34,500 nt of DNA from Apostichopus californicus (taxonomy: Eukaryota; Echinodermata; Holothuroidea; Aspidochirotida; Stichopodidae): the NCBI GenBank assembly GCA_020650975.1, contig JAIPMN010002179.1, positions 1-34,500 on the forward strand, read 5' to 3'. Positions 23,101 to 32,806 of this stretch are shown here, in pieces. Under the pieces are notes generated by a model, which was given only the letters and a program-made list of their open reading frames with translations, was not told the origin of the DNA and searched no databases. The translations under genes were made by a program, and so were the position numbers. Each line of letters starts with the position of its first letter. Positions within the stretch are counted from its first letter, which is position 1.

Positions 23101-24259
23101 AGAAACAAATCTAAAGAGTCGAAGGAATCTTGATTGGGGCAGCAGCCAGAGCTTGCATGGATTTCACTGCAAAGGTCAATATAATTTGAAACACTATTGA
23201 ATTTTCCTTTTGATGTGAGACTGTACAAGTTGGCGACTCAGCTTGCTGTATGAACACTTTACAGTTTTAGTTTGTATTTAAGTGATGTATGTTAACTTTT
23301 TATTTTTTTATGTAAGGACAAAGGGAGAGAAGGTGGAGGAATCAGGTATGGGGGTAGAGGAAGCAGTTGTTACTTGATATGGAATTGTATATTTCAGTGT
23401 TACTGCCGTACTAAATAATCATATATTCAACTTGCATATACCCCTATACCCTCTCTCATCATCACCTCCATCCCGATGCCTCACTGCCCTCCCCCCCTCC
23501 CCACCCTATTCCCATCATCGCTTGAGTTACAACTTATGAATTATTTCTTGGTTGTTCTTCCATAACAGGCTTGTGGGGTGAAGGCAATTCGTCCGTCACT
23601 GCTGTGGATGTTAACAAGGAACATCTTTTGGTGGCTGGCACGGAGGACTCACAGCTAGATATTCATCACTTCCCAAGCACTCAGGTATTTGTTATGTTAA
23701 GTATTGTATGGTTTGTGATAGCTGGAGACATTGATCACGATTATAAGACAATTGTGTCCCTTGACCCATTTGTTTCAATTGAATTTACATGATGTATTAT
23801 TATATATATTTGTGTGTTGAAAACAATTATATCGTGCTTCAGAAATAGTCACGTACGGTGATACAAAGACCTTTAGAAAATTGGAACAATCTAGTTTACC
23901 AACCGAATAGCATATTTTCTTGCAAAAATGGGACCATCCTGATGAATCGGGATGTATGGTAACCCTAGGAGAGGCATGAGGTCGGCAAAGACTTCAATCA
24001 GGGGCAAATTACATCCCTGTGACTAAAAAGATGTAATGTTGCAAACAAAGTTAAAAAAATAGTTGCAAAACATGAATCCATTCTATGTTTTCAGTCTGAT
24101 TTGAAGACATCAATACCAGTTCTCTCTGGGGTCAGCAATCTTCGGTTTCTGTCTGATGAGGATCGGTTGGTTTCTGTCGGTGGAAAATCCTGCTGCTCTC
24201 TACAATGGACCGTTGAAACAGAGGAGCAGGAGGAAGTTACCTCAGATCAGCAGCCGTAA
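2450..24259 (+). CDS. C1orf87-like / EML (HELP-WD40) composite gene, 21 exons
   Basis: The spliced reading frame uses exons 2399-2567, 3582-3887, 5125-5342, 7361-7458, 8077-8165, 9204-10022, 10344-10470, 10796-10945, 11537-11600, 12306-12410, 12703-12789, 13383-13526, 14126-14266, 15518-15634, 16550-16699, 17452-17663, 20631-20728, 21882-22067, 23079-23174, 23569-23684 and 24095-24259. All introns are GT-AG, all phases match, and the stop is TAA at 24257. From the ATG at 2450 (A at -3, G at +4) the product is 1201 aa. The first exon is open upstream of that ATG and begins at a good acceptor, so a 5' exon must lie further left and the true start could be there. Order: Ser/Arg-rich head, C1orf87-like region (about 40-277), charged linker (about 278-549), EML core (about 550-1201). 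A cytoskeletal, microtubule-binding role is inferred from the EML family; the C1orf87 part has no known biochemical role. The main alternative is two adjacent genes. Confidence 0.72.
4682..4754 (-). repeat. Degenerate tRNA-Thr-like sequence / SINE head
   Basis: On the minus strand the segment reads as a tRNA: TAGCTCAGTTGGTAGAG (A box, D arm), an anticodon loop CTTGTAA (UGU, Thr), and GGATCGAATCC (B box, T arm). The acceptor stem does not pair, the T stem has mismatches and the anticodon stem is short, so a working tRNA is unlikely. It lies in the intron between exons 2 and 3. Most likely a tRNA-derived SINE fragment or tRNA pseudogene. Confidence 0.6.
4941..5000 (+). repeat. tRNA-Thr-like 3' half (SINE fragment)
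   Basis: The sequence GCTTGTAACCCAGAGGTCAC followed by GATTCAAATCC resembles the anticodon-to-T-arm half of the element at 4682-4754, on the opposite strand and without an A box. Probably a truncated second copy of the same SINE family. Confidence 0.45.
5343..7360 (+). other. Intron between exons 3 and 4
   Basis: This 2-kb intron holds no recognised gene. It has a C8-10/A9 homopolymer pair with an AAGAG repeat near 5590-5627, a G8 run near 7073 and an AG dinucleotide run near 7204-7216. Confidence 0.6.
9204..10022 (+). CDS. Charged, disordered linker exon (273 codons)
   Basis: One large exon starts after the acceptor TTCCTAATCTTAG and ends at AATG|GTAAAG. The product is low-complexity, rich in Lys, Glu, Ser, Gly and Asn. 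It opens with a basic patch (KPRKGSGNKRKPAQRVTAKG), passes through long Glu/Lys and Ser/Gly stretches, and has a second basic segment (LADKIKAKVNKKTSKKDASK). No folded domain or coiled-coil heptad is evident. In EML1-4 the region before HELP is a trimerising coiled coil plus a basic, Ser-rich microtubule-binding stretch; the basic segments here could play the latter part, which is inference. The exon has no in-frame ATG before about codon 98, so it cannot be a normal first coding exon. That supports joining to exon 5 (the split codon completes as Asp). Confidence 0.75.
10344..24259 (+). CDS. EML-family HELP + WD40 core, exons 7-21
   Basis: Fifteen short exons encode a typical EML core. HELP signature: LKLDWVYGYQGNDCRNNLYS, then GELVYFSANIVVLYD and TQRHYLAHESAVKSVAVH, nearly colinear with EML1-4. 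WD-type blades follow: VHIWNATNLQTVLVLG, VLSVWDWKNGERLAS, VGKEHLVFWNLDKEG, ICVAFRPNGDIVTGDSNG, LLLTGGRDGNLFAWTLG, HYDEVNGLASL, IVCIKFSPDGKHLVAGDEAG, HQGSIKSLDWSSDGKF, YHVWNMES, LWGEGNSSVTAVDVNKEH and a last blade ending SVGGKSCCSLQWTVE. This corresponds to the two joined propellers of the EML TAPE domain. EML proteins bind microtubules and tubulin, with HELP forming part of the propeller. Only one HELP is present, so it is EML1-4-like in unit number rather than EML5/6-like. The tail EEQEEVTSDQQP is acidic. Splice joins are mostly phase 0; weak donors follow exon 19 (GTCAAT) and exon 16 (GTGACT). Confidence 0.9.
12890..13037 (+). mobile_element. Probable LINE 3' tail with (ATCTT)n end
   Basis: A T-rich stretch ends in CCTTTGTGGGGTTTAATAAA followed by CTTTATCTTATCTTATCT. 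An AATAAA followed by short ATCTT tandem units resembles the 3' ends of L2/CR1-type non-LTR retrotransposons seen in marine animals. No reverse transcriptase sequence accompanies it. The 5' limit is a guess. Confidence 0.4.
13593..13655 (+). repeat. Poly-G-rich low-complexity tract in intron 12
   Basis: Runs of G with short interruptions follow exon 12. Similar G or C homopolymer tracts occur near 7073, 7663, 8385, 10077, 15970, 21556, 21800 and 33700, so they are a general trait of this genome rather than a site-specific signal. Confidence 0.6.
14267..15517 (+). other. Intron between exons 13 and 14
   Basis: No gene or recognised mobile element. It contains short AG-rich segments (near 14712) and a small local repeat of ATAATATCGCTGAATGATAA type around 15060-15110. 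It ends in a pyrimidine-rich tract and AAAG acceptor. Confidence 0.5.
16746..17110 (+). mobile_element. tRNA-Ser-derived SINE
   Basis: The head reads TGTGGTCAAGTGGTTAAGGC (A box), then GTGGACTTGTGATCTAATG, then GGCTCGAGTCCTGGCC (B box), closely following the layout of animal tRNA-Ser. A conserved-looking body follows with GGTGTATAAATGGGGAC, a motif I associate with tRNA-derived SINEs of marine invertebrates. The 3' limit is uncertain; a degenerate GAGGGCCTTGGCCCTAA segment near 17083 may mark it. It sits in the intron between exons 15 and 16, in the gene's sense orientation. Confidence 0.65.
17685..17752 (+). repeat. TATTGTGAGTTTG minisatellite
   Basis: Several imperfect tandem units of the type GTATTGTGAGTTT occur just inside the intron after exon 16, about 20 bp from the splice donor. 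Confidence 0.65.
17753..20221 (+). other. Main part of the large intron after exon 16
   Basis: This stretch of AT-rich intron holds no recognised exon, RNA gene or mobile element. Skipping it, exon 16 joins exon 17 in phase (codon AG|C, Ser), so nothing is missing from the EML core here. Confidence 0.5.
20222..20495 (+). mobile_element. tRNA-Gly-like SINE
   Basis: The head contains TGCTCAGTGATTAACGCC (A box-like), GCCTTCCAATC (anticodon-loop-like, UCC as in tRNA-Gly) and GGTTCGAGTC (B box). The 3' part has repeated GCGAGTTC units and ends CCTGCTTGCAGGAGGATC. Intronic, about 135 bp before exon 17. Confidence 0.6.
20749..20914. mobile_element. Palindromic foldback element, 47-bp arms
   Basis: The arms 20749-20795 and 20868-20914 are reverse complements with one mismatch, beginning GGGGTTAATCAACGGTCTAG. 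The 72-bp centre is itself a weaker hairpin (GATGCACGAGGGC against GCCCGAGTGCATC). The element starts 20 bp after the exon 17 splice donor. A diverged arm-like fragment, CGTGCGTTACTCACAGGATT, recurs at about 21019-21038, suggesting a repeat family. No clear target duplication was seen. Confidence 0.75.
21485..21825 (+). repeat. G-rich and C-rich low-complexity sequence before exon 18
   Basis: A G-rich stretch near 21500-21530 is followed by C runs at 21560-21580 and a long C run near 21799-21812. The opposed G and C tracts could pair. No gene content. Confidence 0.5.
22068..23078 (+). other. Intron between exons 18 and 19
   Basis: Nothing recognisable beyond the splice sites (donor GTGAGT at 22068, acceptor TTTCTTTCAG at 23069-23078). 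Confidence 0.6.
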
Positions 24260-24341
24260 TGTAAATGTACATCTGATATAAAAACCAATGTGTCACTCAA
24301 ATAAGATCAAATCATATATGATTGCAGAACCACCAGTGTTG

Positions 24342-24420
24342 CATCAAACTATGTCAAATAATGTCATAACAACAATGTCATAACAATTATGTCAAATAAT
24401 GTCATCTAAGTCAAATTATG
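24342..24420 (+). repeat. AATGTCATAACA-type minisatellite in 3' UTR or flank
   Basis: Repeated short units (AATGTCATAACA, ATGTCAAATA) occur about 85 bp downstream of the EML-type stop codon, probably inside its 3' UTR. Confidence 0.55.
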
Positions 24421-26224
24421 ATTACTTATGTTCCAACTTTATCAAAGAAAGAATTTCCACAGTATGAAAGTGAAAGTTTGACCTCTTTTGGTACTAGGAT
24501 AACTATTGTAGAACTTCCATATTTATAGTGATCATGAAAAGACATAATAAGTTTGAATTTTCTACCTGTATTGTTTGAGTGTTTGTTCAGTATGTATGAA
24601 GATGGTTGGCAGAAGTGCCTGTTGGTCAGAGCTGAATTTACATTTATATATATTTATATTACTCACTCATTAACATTCGTGGGTTTACAAAAATCTGTAG
24701 GCTGTCTGATATCAAGTAAGGAATTTTTCTAGATAATTCAGAAGTTGATCGATCAAGTTCATTTACAGCTTAATATGGAAACGACAAGAATATCAACTCA
24801 GTTGTGTCCTTCATTTCTTTCAAACATCTGGACAATGTTTGCAATAGAGTAGTGTGTTCAGGTTGTTGCCAGTGCCAGTATTCTCAAGTTAATTAGGAGC
24901 CAGTAGTGATGTTTTTTAAGAAAACCCTTCTTGTTTGCAATTAATAAGAATTTTTGCAAGTTATCTAGGGCTGCATGTGACTCTCCTTGGCTTTGTACAT
25001 GCACAGTGCTTGCTACCCCTTGGTCTCACAGCTGCACTACAACTAAACCTTAGTATTCTTGATAAATTTTCCACTGGCAAATCTCAGCTGTTAAACCATT
25101 GTTAGTAGCAGTGTATAAATATACAATGCTGATGTCTTAGGGCATTATAAGGCTACTATTTATAATTCAATTTTTGATACATTTCCGTTGAGAATTTCGT
25201 CGAACCAGGTAGCATAGGAGCTCTCAAAATGCTTTTCATGGATAGCCACTGTGTCAAAGTAAAACATAACATTTGTTGAATTAACATGTTTCTTTTTTAC
25301 TGTAAAGGTGTCAGCTTTAATACTAATCCGTCCATGCCATTTGATATGCACATGACAAGGGCTTTCAGAGTGGTCTTTGACAATGTCTTAGACAATGTAG
25401 TCTTTCAAAGAGCGAGATAATATTTATTTAATTCCATTTCTTTCATAAACTTTGAATCATAACTGAAGCTTTCATGTAAAGTAATTAAACCTATAGGGTA
25501 ATATTAGAATTCCGATTTTCCTTTGTGAAATTTTGGTTATTATCTTAGAATGGTAGGTTTTATTCCATAATTATGACATGAAACCCCTTTTGTGCCACAT
25601 TTAGTAACAGAAGAAACGTAAATTTGATCTCTGAAGTCGAGCCTTCATCAATCTTTCATTGTGGACTGCACATGGTAGCAATCTTCCTTTTCATTTTCTA
25701 TAGTCTCTAACTAGTACAGGGAAAGACACTTTCATGCTGTTGGAATGACAAAGTGTAACTCTCATAATAGGTAATAGCGAATAGAAATTTTCCAATGTGC
25801 AATACCTCATGTTGAATATTTATATTTATCATAAAATATGTACTAAAAGTAAAACCTTGAACAATGTGAAATTTCCTTCCAATGAAATACTGTATGAATT
25901 CTAAATATACATGAAAAGTGGAAGTTAATAGTCTATTTGTGCTGTGCCATCTTTAATTTGCCCTGTTTTACATGTGATACCAATTCTTCCTTGTTTACTT
26001 TCTTGTCCTTGGCCTATTCTCTTATTCTAAGTACTTATTAAACCAGTACTAATTAAACCAGTGAGCATTTGTTCGTGCATTGGAAAAAGCGAAAGCTATA
26101 AGTGTTGTTTCGGAATCCTCATTTTATGTAGAGATTTCCAAAGAAGAGAAAATATTACACCTAATGGCAGATTACAATTTCAAACTACAAGAAAATGATG
26201 CAAAGTCATATGTGCTTTTCATTG
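24421..26224. other. Convergent intergenic or 3' UTR interval
   Basis: No gene was recognised. It lies between the 3' ends of the EML-type gene and MRPL32. No AATAAA was found on the plus strand; the nearest variant is ATTAAA at 25484-25489, so the end of the EML-type transcript is unknown. Confidence 0.5.
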
Positions 26225-26230
26225 TTTATT
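26225..26230 (-). terminator. Candidate MRPL32 polyadenylation signal
   Basis: AATAAA on the minus strand, about 435 bp past the MRPL32 stop codon. It is the first canonical hexamer I found downstream, but no transcript evidence is available. Confidence 0.35.
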
Positions 26231-26663
26231 CTCTAACTTCATGATATTTTATCATCAATTATCTTGGTTTCAAATTATCTGAAAGTTATTGACAACACAA
26301 GCACACAAAATGAAAAATCCATCAATTATGTGTTGGGCTGTACTGTAACCGAGTTGAAAGTTGATGTGTTAAACTAGAAAACAAGCCATGTAATTTTATG
26401 TTGAAATTTGCAACTTTTGCCAATGTCACATGGAGTCCAGTTTTCGCAACAAAGAAAGCATACAAGGTCAGACGTAAAAAAAAAAAAGCCCTCGTCCAAC
26501 AAGTTCTAACAACATTCACAAGAAATTCTGAGAGTGATGGTTTCGTAAAGTTTCCACAGATAAATGTCAGCTTACAACAAAACATTGCTAGGATTGTGAG
26601 GTTCGTTCATACAATTTGTGCACGCTCTCCAAGCTTCCAATTCACAAAATTTCTTTCCGGTAG

Positions 26664-29156
26664 CTATGACAACAGGTGTCTTTGAAACCATCCTGGCCGC
26701 TTCTTCTTCATTTGCACAAAGTTTTTATTACTGTCCTCCCCATCCGGTGATTCTCCTGCGTATATTACTACATTATCTTTGTCCTGTATGTTATTCTTGC
26801 TATTCTCAGCCCATGAAGCCTTCACCGAAGCTTTGATTGCGTACGTTTCTTCTCTGATTCTGCTCAAGCAGTTCCTAAGGGAGAAAACAAGAATTCTAGA
26901 TAGAAAATGGCAAATTATGTAGTGCCTGTACAGAATAATGTACTTTCAAAAATATATATGTTTGTTGATGATGAACTCTGTTGTTGTTGGATGACATCGA
27001 CAAACATTTGAAAAACGCACAAAACCAGCGTTTTAGATGATACACTTAACACAGTGAACTGGAACTAATGTTTGACAATTTTTTTAATTAATGAAGTTAG
27101 AATGTTACATTCATAACATTGAAAATTATGTTACAAGCTTAAGGTTGAATGTATTGGCCAGCCATGAACTTTCCACCTTATCTCATACATCAATTGCTAC
27201 GGTTCAAATGCATTTGGGCACTCAGATCTGAGACATTTCATTATTTAGATCAGACAAGTTTTTATTACCTGGTGTATTTTTATGAGAGATGGCTTTTCTG
27301 CCTAGGTGTGATATTGTGTTTTCCCAATGGAGTAGCTAGCTATAACATTTGGTGTGCCAGGGATTTTTTCTTGCAATATTTTGTTACATTCTTAATATCT
27401 GTTCTGGATTAAATACTAAAAAGCTAACCTTTCCTATATTCTAGAAACTGTAAGGAAGTTCCCTTCCTTTGTGCTTTGTTTACCGATGGGAAGGGGAGGG
27501 GTGGGGGAGATAGGTCAATGGCTATATTGTTATCTATCATCTAGATTTTCTATGAGTCACAATATTAACAAGTCAATTCTCTATAGATACATTACAAACC
27601 AACACAAACTTATAAGAGGTAAGTTTTCTGAAAATGTTAAGTGCAATTGTTGCAAATCAACACTTACGAACAGAGAAATCCGATCCTCCTATGATGTCCA
27701 CACGTTTCACATGCCACTAAGTCATCGCTTCTTTTAAAAAGTCTTTCTTCGGCTCTTCTCCTTGTTTTGCGAACCTGAAGAGTCCTCCTGTGCTTTGGTA
27801 CAGCCCAGAGCATTCCAGTCCATTGCCATGGGTTGTTATCTTGTTCTCCCTTGGTTGACTGTTGGTTGTGAATCATGTCAAGTAAAGCAGCTTCTAAGTG
27901 GGAAATAAAATTAACCTCTGAAAGATAGCCTGGCAAATATGTAATAAAAATGACATTTATTGTTGCCACAAGGTGTACCTAACAAATGGCTGGTTTATAA
28001 TATACTTGTCCATGTATAAAATGCTCATCAGAGAGAGAGAGAGAACACTTAAAGAGTACAAAATCATTCATCCACAACCATATACACTGTTATTGTTACA
28101 CTTAAACTGTTGAATGGCTTCCTAAGGCTAGAGGACATTGTGATGATGCCAGTAGCTATTTGACCGGCTGGAAGAATAGTGATGTAGCTTAGGTGAGCAA
28201 TAACAACTGGGAGGGAAATGTTGCTAAGGAGTACAAGGCGAGTAGCACTTTTTTTTAATTTCATTGCCCCAAGTATTATCAGTAATTATATAATTTTCAT
28301 TACTATTATGGATGTTATTATCACTACCATTGCCAATCTGCTGACAATCCCCGGTCTGCATGTAGCCTAAGTGCTAATTACATGTAGCAAGTGTGTAAAG
28401 GTTTTGGATATCTATATAAGCCACTTGTGTTACTAAGACTACATATGGCTTCTAGTCTGTTATTAAATCTCTGGCAAAATGCCACTGGAATAAGAACATG
28501 AGCCTGGTTATCCAATGAATTATGATAGAAATGATTCCTTAGGCACGACGTTGTGTAGCCACAATTGAAATGTCGCAGAATTGGTACGTGAATGATTAAT
28601 GATGTTACACCGAGAAGTATAGGCCTGTCTTAACCCCTTATCCTATGTGTTTACCTTCATATTGGAACCCGAATAGCTTGAAATGATTATATCATGTTTA
28701 CTACTATTATGGATGTTATTTTCACTACCATTGCCAATCTGCTGACCATCCCCAGTCTGCATGTAGCCTACGTGCTAATTACATGTAGCAAATGTGTTAA
28801 AGGTTTTGTATATCTATATAAGTCACTTGTGTTACTAAGACTACATATGGCTTCTAGTATGTTATTCAATCTCTGGCAAAATGCCACTGGAGTAAGAACA
28901 TGAGTCTGGTTATCCGATGAATTATGATAGAAATGATTCCTTAGGCACGACGTTGTGTAGCCACAATTGAAATGTCGCAGAATTGGTACGTGAATGATTA
29001 ATGATGTTACACCGAGAAGTATAGGCCTGTCTTAACCCCTTATCCTATGTGTTTACCTTCATATTGGAACCCGAATAGCTTCTGGTGAAGAGTTTCTAAA
29101 TGTTGACGCCAACTTGCTCCAAAAATCCGTAGTTGTGATCTCCAAATACCAGACAT
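26664..29156 (-). CDS. MRPL32: Mitochondrial ribosomal protein L32 (bL32m)
   Basis: Three minus-strand exons, 29156-29057, 27929-27668 and 26874-26664, give a 190-residue protein (human about 188). Exon 1 encodes a basic, amphipathic mitochondrial presequence beginning MSGIWRSQLRIFGASWRQHL. Exon 2 carries MLWAVPKHRRTLQVRKTRRR, the L32 core matching the human MAAPKNRRTIEVNRCRRR. A four-cysteine zinc site, CETC and CSNC, straddles the exon 2-3 junction. Exon 3 has VVIYAGESPDG (human VVLYTGETPSE) and ends near KKKRPGWFQRH (human KRPSWFTQN). It is a structural protein of the large mitoribosomal subunit; in other animals and yeast the presequence is removed by the m-AAA protease. Phases match at both junctions. 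The exon 2 acceptor could alternatively lie 12 bp further in, also in frame, giving a protein four residues shorter. It lies head-to-head with the PEX11 gene and convergent with the EML-type gene. Confidence 0.92.
28027..28045 (+). repeat. (AG)n microsatellite
   Basis: A short AG dinucleotide run in MRPL32 intron 1. Confidence 0.7.
28286..29081. repeat. Tandem duplication (unit about 401 bp) covering the MRPL32 exon 1 donor
   Basis: Copy 1 (about 28286-28679) and copy 2 (about 28687-29081) are direct repeats offset by 401-402 bp. The last 165 bp (28515-28679 and 28917-29081) are identical, whereas the first part differs at roughly a dozen or more positions, including one indel. Copy 2 contains the last 25 nt of MRPL32 exon 1 with its splice donor; copy 1 therefore holds a second, intronic copy of that exon end and donor. 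Confidence 0.9.
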
Positions 29157-29473
29157 AATGATCTGATATAAGGTTAAGGCCTATAACTAAATAAATGTCA
29201 GTACAACTGCAGAGATTTTACAAGTGTGTAAAAAGCATAGAAATTTCTATGGTTAAAAGACCGCACATGTTTTTAGTATGTCATCATATTCCATATAGCA
29301 CAATAGGCTAGACTAAGACTTTAGGCCAGACCAGATGCGTACCAAAACATCTTTCCAGGGCCCAGGTCAGCCTAGTCGTAATAACGAAAATCTAACAACA
29401 GTTCAGTACTACCACCGAAAGTTTCACATCTTTCTACCTGTACACCACCAACAACTCAAAATTCAACGATATA
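29157..29473. promoter_or_regulatory. Putative bidirectional promoter between MRPL32 and PEX11
   Basis: This 317-bp interval separates divergent start codons and must contain both 5' UTRs and at least the proximal promoters, unless 5' non-coding exons lie elsewhere. It is not GC-rich, and no clear TATA box at a sensible distance from either gene was found. Call rests on gene arrangement, not on motifs. Confidence 0.5.
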
Positions 29474-32400
29474 ATGACGTCGAAAGAAGGTGTACGAACA
29501 GGAACGGGGTTCACGTCCAGTTTCATCAAGTACATGAGTTATACTGATGGGAGGGACAAGGTCAACAGGTAGGCTGCCTAAATTAGGTCAAACTTAGGAA
29601 TAGGATAGGCCTAATTTAGGAATATAGGCTAGACCTAACTTTGTTTTTAGCCTTAGGCCTAGACTTGACCTAACTCGAGAGCTAGGACTAGCAATAATGA
29701 CTTTATAATGTAGAGTTCATAACAAAATATGGCTTAATGGTAGCTTAACAAATAACAACTCCTTATGCTTTTTATGTCAATGTTAAATGGTGGTGTTTGG
29801 TAACTTTGTGTATCCCATAACTTCCCACAGTGTTTTATTTATGGTCGTGGCTATTGGCACGTGCATGTGCCAATAACAAATCGAATAACAACCGTTATTG
29901 GCACGTTGACGTACCAATAAGCGTCGATATTCGCACGAACATGCTCGTGCTAATAGACAGTGACTATGCACACGAAGGCGTACCAATAAGGATTGTTATT
30001 CGCACGAACGTGTATGTGGGTATAAGTAGGCATGTAGTGATTAGAAAAGCACTGCCAATAAACATTTATATTCACACGAACGTGTTCGTACGGAGTAGGC
30101 GGGGAAGGTAAACCATGGCCCCAACCACAGTGTTGGGTGTGCACGGTCGATTTGCCCAACCCCCCTCGGCCCCCCCCCTCAAGATTTGGGTCGATGAAAA
30201 CTTGCTGATTCTCAAAAAATGGTTATCTTTTTCAAAATCAATAGCAAAATCTCTAAAATATGAGAGAAATCAGAGATGTGATCAATTCTGGGAAATTCGG
30301 AGAAATAATTAAAGATTTTGTTGGAATATTTCAAAAAGATTTGTTGCAAACTTTCTTAAAATGCATAAGGAATATGACGAATTTAATTCATTCAAATTTT
30401 CGGTTTGGAGCATTTTGCCTGCAGTGCCAAAGGCTGCCTATTTACAGTGAATCACCAGATCAACACATTTTCTAGCAGTTTTATTCTGAAGACCCTTTTT
30501 TTTTTCTTTTTGTGATATTTGTGCAGGTACTGTGCTTATTTTCCGACCCCAAGTTTAATCTTGAATCTTTCTTTAATTGTGGCCTCTTTTGGCACCTTTT
30601 TGCCTTTGCCATTATGGCGCCCCATTTGGCTTTATCGGCTCCTAGAAAGTCTTCTCTAAGGGTCATGTTAGGCCGAACTGTCATATTCAGGGGCGTAACT
30701 TAAGGGGGGTTTGCCACACAGGACAGTTCATTGGTTACATCAACCAAGAGCGCTGATTGGTCAAGTTACATGCGTGCGAATAATCAATATTATTCGCACG
30801 ATTACGTTCGTGCGAATAGCCACAACGTTTATTTATAGCTGTACTGATAGAAACTGTGTTTGATTACAGAATATCCCGCAACTCATGAATCTCACAGATT
30901 ATGACGGGAGGACTATAATAAACAATATATTGTCGTTCTCAAAAAGCCCTGTAGGCCTATGTGTGAGTTGCGGGTATTCTGCATTTTTTCCAGAAACTGA
31001 AGTTGCTTTCTTCGTAAGTCAAATTGTAACTAATTTTGCTAAATTGCAGAATATCCCACAACTTTTCAATCGCAATTTTAACAAAGCCATAATGAAATGG
31101 CCAAAATTGCCACAATGAAACAAGCATTATGACACACTGCTGTGAATTATTTGACCCATGCAGCGGACATACAGTAAGCTACAGTGCATATGTGAAGTTA
31201 GGGATATTTCAAAGCTTCTAGCAATTTGACTAGCAATTCTTTCAATTTCTGGCGGAATTGGGTCAATCATTGATGAAATGCAACTGTCCATTGGCTGCAA
31301 ATACTTTAGCCTGCGACCACAAATATTGCAATGACTGCTGCCATCCTCAGAGGCTGCTGGACACTGTAAATAAGTGTATCATTTCGTTGCAAAACCAAGG
31401 GACTACCAACGAATGCAACTAATAGTTGAATTTTTGCATAAGGAATGTTAAGAAAGCCTTAATTAAGGAATGTTTCCTTTGCACAAATATTTGCCCAAAC
31501 TTAAGGTTGTGATTACTGCGTATGACAAATTGTTGGTAAAATAATGATTGCAACCTTGCTTATTCACCAAATAAAAGTTAGTGGGCTAGGACATAAGTCA
31601 AGCCATGGACGAAAATATTAAACTCTAAGTATCACTCACAATCCAACAAGTTGAAATGAAATTTCTTGAGGTTTCAACTCTTAATGGTGAATAGTAGTTA
31701 TCTGTAGCACATAAGGCTTAGAAATCACAGCTTTGTTGATGGAATTATAATCAGTTTCTTTGACAAACTATTGCCTTACATCAAAACGTTTCTGCAGGAG
31801 GTAATTTTCTTGGTGTATTCCATAACAGAATGCAGAAGCGCAAAATATGCTTAACGCAGACCTGGCTCATATGCAGGCACATTTCCCACCTTTAATGTCT
31901 CGTTCACGGTAGTAAAAATTAATCGTTTAATTGGAAGTCCCGCATGAATTTTGCCTGGTTTTTCCGAGCATCGACCACTAGTTTACCCCTGATATCCAAA
32001 CGATTGACAATTGAGCACTGATGTGACTTGCTATGTCTCCCGAAGACCATTACACTAGTGCTTGTTGACCTATAGTTCAGACCGAAATTATATGTCCCCT
32101 TCACATATTGCAGAATTGCAGATTACAAAAATTAAATTCCAAATTTGGTATTTTTCTCTACTCTAGGACAGTCCAGTACGGAGCACGATTCATTTTGTGG
32201 TACTTTGACCGTTATGGAGGAGTTCTGTCAACCATTCAAAAAGTTCAAAACTTGGAGAGTGCACTCACAACTTCTAGAAAGTGTAAGTCAACTATTAAGA
32301 GTGTAAAGATAATTGTGTTTGTGCAAGATGAATTTGTCAAGTCAATCAATTTCACAAATCATGATTGTAATGAAATTTAGCAGGAAATGACTTAAAAATA

Positions 32401-32773
32401 TCAGTTGAAGTTCTGCCGGCAGAAAGAAATTATCTATGTACGATTTCATTTCTGTGAATTGTTGATTAGCAGAACATGAAGATATAATCGCATTCATAAT
32501 CATTTTTCTCTATCAGTAAAGGATTATGACAGTTTGGAGATGAAGGAATCTCACAATTTCTACTTTGTCTTCAGATGGCCATCTTTGGTTATATTCATGT
32601 TCAAATTATAAATAGAAACGGCCCAAATGGGTTTGTCAAGTTTGCATTTGAATTAGTGATTTAACATGTTTTGGCACTCTGTAAAGACATAATGGGTGGT
32701 ATACTATGGCAATTAGTTTACTCTCTGTGATGCAGATATAAATGACAAGTAAATAAAAATAAAGTTTGTGCAG

Positions 32774-32806
<33 letters not shown>

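Noticed and set aside
26398..26685. Plus-strand open frame with a Lys-rich stretch
   Set aside because: It partly overlaps MRPL32 exon 3 on the other strand and otherwise covers its 3' flank. There is no splice support and no recognisable family.
28064..28264. Minus-strand 66-codon frame as the MRPL32 presequence exon
   Set aside because: It has no phase-compatible good donor. The exon at 29156-29057 has a basic presequence, a consensus donor and the right phase.
29852..30091. CRISPR-like array
   Set aside because: Units are imperfect palindromes that vary in sequence and spacing, with no constant repeat and unique spacers, in a clearly eukaryotic intron.
30115..30703. Short open frames on both strands inside the palindrome-ended element
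   Set aside because: They are low-complexity, overlapping on both strands and show no transposase or reverse transcriptase motifs.
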